The notes beneath the pieces are model-generated. The model searched no databases, was not told the origin of the DNA, and worked only from the letters and a program-made list of their open reading frames with translations. Shown piece after piece: positions 60,970 to 64,000 of a stretch of DNA of 64,000 nucleotides. Made by a program: the position numbers and the translations under genes. Source of the DNA: CAZOAR01 sp964577985 (GTDB lineage: Bacteria; Gemmatimonadota; CAZMKB01; CAZNLH01). How positions within the stretch are numbered: position 1 is the stretch's first letter; every line of letters starts with the position of its first letter. The stretch lies in assembly GCA_964577985.1 (NCBI GenBank), contig CAZOAR010000002.1, positions 26,723 to 90,722 of the forward strand. Direction: 5' to 3'.

Positions 60970-62505
60970 TCAGCGGCTCGAATCAGGGATGCCGCGTGCC
61001 GCTCTCTCATCCTCCCGGCGTCTCGAGTCGATCCACTCCTTCATCTCCTGCAGGCCCTGCGTCATATCCCACCATCCGTTCTTGAAGGTCGCGTAATCCG
61101 GCCCCCCCATAGCAGCAGCGTATCGAATTGAATTCGCATAGAAGAGCCACTGTTTCTGCCACATCCGCTCGATGACTTCATCGAACGGGTTCGCCCGATC
61201 GGCGAGGCCCTCGTCCCACGACAGCATCATAAGACTGGTGGCCGTCCTGACCATGCGATCTGTCTCCACGATCGCCGTGTCCAGCCTGGCAAAGTGCCCT
61301 TCCGCCCAGTCCGTACTGTGGCAGGCGCGGCAGACCTTCTTCATAGTCTCTTTCCGGCGGCTCTGTTCCCTGCTGTTGATGAGGTAGGATGAGGCGAGTT
61401 CGCCGGTGAAGGTGACCGGCAGTGGCAGACCGTCCGCGTTTCTGATCTTGTAGGTCTCGCCCTCCTTGGGCTGAGGGTGAGAATAGATCAGTCCGAACAG
61501 CCGTACCCATAGTCGCGAGCCAAAATCATGGTTCCTCTCGACGATCACCTCCCCTTCCGGTGAAACCAGCAGGCTGGCGTGACACGCGGCGCACGTCGGC
61601 GCACTGAAGTCCTGTCCTGCACGCCACGGCACGTGGCTCCAGTCCCATTCGTCTCCCCTGGATAAGAAGATGTTCCCGTGTTTGCTCTCCCTGTAGACGT
61701 CCCACGCCGGAACATCCGGTTCCAGGTGGCACTGAAGGCAGGTATAAGGCTTCCTGGCAATCTCAACCGAGAAGCTGTGCCTCGGGTGGCATGCCGCACA
61801 TGAGCCGAGGCTCCCATCCGGATTGACGCGTCCTACGCCCTGATTGGGCCAGTTCGTCATGTCAGGGACCTCGATGTCTCCGAACTCCGTTGATACGGTC
61901 TTCATTCCTTTCACCACCACGCGAGTGCCGTGACAGCCGAGGCATGCCCCGGCCTTCGTGGCGGCCGATGCTTCCAGATGAACAACCTCCTCTCCATGTA
62001 CCTCCATGACACCTGTCGAGGTTTCCACGAGTGTGTGGTAGACGCTGTTCTTCTCCAGGTTGTCAACGGCGTGAGCCTTCTTGCTCCCGGCATACTCCTC
62101 CGTCTCAACAGGATGGCAGGTCCCGCAGTCGGCCGGGGAGACAACCACATTTATCCGGTAGCCCATGTGCTCGAAATTATCCGTGTGGATCGACGGGTTC
62201 AGGCCATGGCACTCATAGCATCCAGTGACGACACGCGCGAGCCCCGCCGGGACTTCGCCGGCAGAAATACTTCGTTCGAGGCGGGGTTTCTCTCTGGCCG
62301 CCTCAGGCGTAATGACCGCGTGTCGGCTTGAGCGCCAGTCTGCTACGATCCCGGGCGTAAGCTGCTCGTGGCAGACCAGACAATTTTCCGTCTCTTCACT
62401 GAGAGGGAGGCCCTGCAGAGCATCTACTCCATTCCCGGCCCATCCGACCTGAAATAAGGCCAGCACCAGGACCAGTCCCCCCAGTCTGATCAGGAAAGGC
62501 GTCAT
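60970..62505 (-). CDS. octaheme cytochrome c, hydroxylamine oxidoreductase-like
   Basis: The 511-residue product has a signal peptide and eight CXXCH motifs: CLVCH, CYECH, CGTCH, CLGCH, CAACH, CLQCH, CAACH and CRACH. Their spacing and the region after heme 8 (STDWAEGHFARLDTAIVETD, then a long helical C-terminus) match the HAO family. Family members oxidise hydroxylamine or hydrazine, or reduce nitrite in forms that lack the cross-linking Tyr. A Tyr lies in GGPDYATFKNGWW at the expected C-terminal region, but I cannot be sure that it is the cross-link residue. ATG 62505 is chosen, as GGAG lies six bases upstream. No nitrogen-cycle genes are nearby. Confidence 0.85.
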   Translation of the reverse strand: MTPFLIRLGGLVLVLALFQVGWAGNGVDALQGLPLSEETENCLVCHEQLTPGIVADWRSSRHAVITPEAAREKPRLERSISAGEVPAGLARVVTGCYECHGLNPSIHTDNFEHMGYRINVVVSPADCGTCHPVETEEYAGSKKAHAVDNLEKNSVYHTLVETSTGVMEVHGEEVVHLEASAATKAGACLGCHGTRVVVKGMKTVSTEFGDIEVPDMTNWPNQGVGRVNPDGSLGSCAACHPRHSFSVEIARKPYTCLQCHLEPDVPAWDVYRESKHGNIFLSRGDEWDWSHVPWRAGQDFSAPTCAACHASLLVSPEGEVIVERNHDFGSRLWVRLFGLIYSHPQPKEGETYKIRNADGLPLPVTFTGELASSYLINSREQSRRKETMKKVCRACHSTDWAEGHFARLDTAIVETDRMVRTATSLMMLSWDEGLADRANPFDEVIERMWQKQWLFYANSIRYAAAMGGPDYATFKNGWWDMTQGLQEMKEWIDSRRREDERAARGIPDSSR

Positions 62506-62654
62506 GTCCATCTCCTTTCGGGTTGATGATTCTCAAGGCGGCTGTCAGGGCATTGGTGAGAGACCTGGCCGCGCGCTCGGACACACCACACGGATCGGGG
62601 CGCCAGGACCGCTTGAGTTCCGTGGACTCCGGCGGGCAGTCAGGCACAACGGGC

Positions 62655-63371
62655 TCAAGCGTCGAGTTCACTGATCCCCTGTTTGGTCTCGCTCTCCACC
62701 GTCCAGTAGGACTCTTCACTCATCGGCGCGCGTGGAAAGAGCAGGAGCATGATAAGTATGCTCACCAGCTCGAGCGCCACCACTACCACCGGGGCCTGCC
62801 ATCCGAGGACGCCGGAGCTGAGGTTTGCCTGCACGTCGGCGAGTCTGCTCGCCGCAACCGGTTCGAGGCTGATCTTCAGCCACCATCCGCCCAGCAGCGC
62901 GAGATAGATCGGCCAGTAGTTTCTGACAAACCGTGCCCGCACAGCCGCTTTGAAGGATAGTTTGAATACGGGGTGCAGCAGGTCCTCCGCCACACGTGTC
63001 CCCCATGTCTGGTCGGGACTCACTGGATCGCGGCGCAGGATCGGCCCGTAGAAGTTCTCCTCGATCTTCCTCACCCGGTATCGCCAGACATCGAAGAAAC
63101 GAAACCGCCTCGCCTCGATGAAGAGGAACGCAGTAATCAACAGCGTCCCGACGAGCAGCACCCAGTGTGTGTGATGGCGGCCGTCGAAACTGAAAGTCAG
63201 CAGGCCCGCCGTTGTGAAGATCGCCCAGTTGGTCGTGTTGTCCAGCCGCACTCGCCAGACCGTGGCGCGGTTCAGCTCACCCCGGTAGAGGTGGATAATG
63301 GCGGTCATGTACTCCTGACGGCTGAGAGACTGGCTCTCGTAGTCGGCCTTGTCCTGCGGCTTCTCAAGCAT
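62655..63371 (-). CDS. DUF2270 membrane protein
   Basis: A 238-residue protein with four membrane helices and the DUF2270 pattern: a soluble start with MTAIIHLYRGELNRATVWR, then LDNTTNWAIFTTAGLLTFSF, a conserved RFRFFDVWRYRVRKIEENFY (written in part) and two C-terminal helices. No function is known for the family. It lies 149 bases before the HAO-like gene on the same strand and probably shares its transcript. GGAG is six bases before the ATG at 63371. Confidence 0.85.
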   Translation of the reverse strand: MLEKPQDKADYESQSLSRQEYMTAIIHLYRGELNRATVWRVRLDNTTNWAIFTTAGLLTFSFDGRHHTHWVLLVGTLLITAFLFIEARRFRFFDVWRYRVRKIEENFYGPILRRDPVSPDQTWGTRVAEDLLHPVFKLSFKAAVRARFVRNYWPIYLALLGGWWLKISLEPVAASRLADVQANLSSGVLGWQAPVVVVALELVSILIMLLLFPRAPMSEESYWTVESETKQGISELDA

Positions 63372-63631
63372 GCAAAACTCCTGGTTAAGGTCACGCAAGG
63401 TCTGCCATCTGTCGTTTCAGCACGGACCGCGGCCAATACCCCGGTAAGGGCATCATGCGCGGTATAACGCAGTTTCTCCTGTTGCCCCCTTGAAGAGCGC
63501 GCCCGGTTCTGCCGTCTCAGTAAACCGTGCGGTGGATACACGCGCCGGGAGACTGCAACGGTTTGCCGACTCCCACCGTGCTCATCAGACACATCACCGG
63601 GAACTCGCATCAAAGGGTCCGTCATAAGTAG

Positions 63632-63660
63632 AGTCTACCAGATACTTCAGGATTTGGCAA
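63632..63660 (-). promoter_or_regulatory. sigma70-type promoter of the DUF2270/HAO-like genes
   Basis: Minus strand: TTGCCA (63655-63660), 17 nt, TAGACT (63632-63637), with the same 5-1-5 inverted repeat over the -10 as at 58675-58685. Confidence 0.6.
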
Positions 63661-63698
63661 GCAGTATAGTGTTGGAGCTTCCCCACTTTTTTCGCGTC

Positions 63699-63717
63699 AT
63701 TCCGGCTTGTCCGGAAT
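63699..63717. repeat. REP-like palindrome ATTCCGGCTTGTCCGGAAT
   Basis: 19-nt palindrome related to 33389-33407 by two compensating changes (CCG...CGG for CCC...GGG). Confidence 0.6.
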
Positions 63718-63737
63718 CGGCCTTATTGTGCTATGGG

Positions 63738-63756
63738 ATTCCCGACAAGCGGGAAT
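63738..63756. repeat. REP-like palindrome ATTCCCGACAAGCGGGAAT
   Basis: Reverse complement of the 33389-33407 copy; it overlaps the end of the dispersed repeat. Confidence 0.6.
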
Positions 63757-63940
63757 GACGTGTGAGGCGGGAATGACATTTGGGGCGGGAACGTCATGTA
63801 GAGCGTAATTACTCATGACTCCGAATATGATTCGCCAGGGAGCATCTCCCATGCACACCTTTTCCGCTTCTTCTGATCGTCATCTGTAGCAGCAGAAAAG
63901 ATTTATAGCAATTTAGCCAGATTTTATGGGGAAACTCCTG
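63749..63940 (-). repeat. dispersed intergenic repeat, right copy (inverted)
   Basis: Reverse complement aligns to 11175-11367 over its whole length. Shared blocks include CAGGAGTTTCCCCATAAAAT, CAGATGACGATCAGAAGAAG and GAATCATATTCGGAGT. Confidence 0.8.
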
Positions 63941-64000
63941 GTATGGTGTTGCCGACCGAAGGGGGCGTAATCGCATGCCAGCCTGCATCTTGCCGGAGTC

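Larger units (their letters stand above)
63399..64000. other. 602-bp noncoding stretch at the window end
   Basis: It holds the DUF2270/HAO promoter, a leader of about 255 nt (63372-63625), two REP-like palindromes and the right copy of the dispersed repeat. I see no gene. Confidence 0.6.

Noticed and set aside
63305..63625. 106-codon minus-strand frame in the DUF2270 leader starting at the predicted transcription start
   Set aside because: Arg/Ser-rich with no motif, no ribosome site, and it runs into the DUF2270 gene in another frame.

Overview
The window is 64 kb of moderately GC-rich bacterial chromosome with dense, mostly operonic genes. It contains no rRNA, tRNA, CRISPR array, transposase or phage gene that I can see. 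Three large exported proteins (2986-5301, 9269-10879, 52702-54558) end in the Asn-Pro-Phe-Asn plus FlgD-like C-terminal module that is common in the FCB superphylum and related candidate phyla. Together with a type IV pilus operon, several multiheme cytochromes c, an Aquifex-type aconitase, a short type I glutamine synthetase and a TreT-type trehalose synthase, this suggests an uncultured didermic FCB-like lineage (Krumholzibacteriota, Eisenbacteria, Zixibacteria or similar). The phylum cannot be fixed from the sequence alone. TGA is used as an ordinary stop by many genes here, so the code is standard.

Layout. 1-5.3 kb: end of a membrane TPR protein, a radical SAM protein, a secreted protein and a secreted metzincin-like protease. 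5.4-8.9 kb: an operon for HMG-CoA synthase, thiolase, DUF35 and a methylglutaconyl-CoA hydratase-like protein. 9.3-11.2 kb: a secreted BNR-repeat protein preceded by an overlapping 43-residue secreted small ORF. 11.2-11.4 kb: a dispersed repeat. 11.6-18 kb: a NicO/UreH-like membrane protein and a trehalose block (DUF5752, TreT, OtsB, OtsA), then a Lys/Glu/Ala/Pro-rich protein. 18-26.8 kb: cysK, ispE, a flippase-like protein, a pentaheme cytochrome, a cyclase, glnA, a GT4 glycosyltransferase and tsaD. 26.9-39.5 kb: one long minus-strand array of four response regulators followed by type IV pilus genes pilB, pilC, two prepilins, an ExeA-like ATPase, a pilM-pilN fusion, pilO, pilP and pilQ. 39.8-45.6 kb: a minus-strand iron block (fur, feoB, a small Cys-rich protein, a DtxR-FeoA regulator, a metallophosphoesterase-like protein, a glutaredoxin-like protein and a YbbR-domain protein). 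45.7-51.5 kb: a quinone oxidoreductase, cyclophilin, TlpA-like protein, metallophosphoesterase-tetraheme cytochrome and aconitase. 51.7-63.4 kb: two secreted proteins, DsbD, an amino-acid permease fused to an EIIA domain, an SLC13 transporter, an octaheme HAO-like cytochrome and a DUF2270 protein. 63.4-64 kb: noncoding, with repeats.

The most interesting signal is a pair of candidate selenoproteins of a type I do not know to have been described. Two paralogous exported metallophosphoesterase-like proteins (41251-42213 and 48004-49335) are each interrupted by an in-frame TGA at the same point of the same motif (Leu-Glu-Pro-Cys-Gly-TGA-Lys-Lys). In relatives, as I recall them, that position is Cys. 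In both genes a GC-rich hairpin with a GGC loop lies 28 nt after the TGA, within the geometry of a bacterial SECIS element. Both proteins have also lost the GNH(D/E) catalytic motif of the phosphoesterase fold, so the fold may serve a redox task. One copy sits in the Feo iron-uptake operon beside a glutaredoxin-like protein. The other is fused to four c-type hemes and lies beside a TlpA-like protein that has lost its CXXC. No sel genes lie in the window, so the recoding machinery must be sought elsewhere in the genome.
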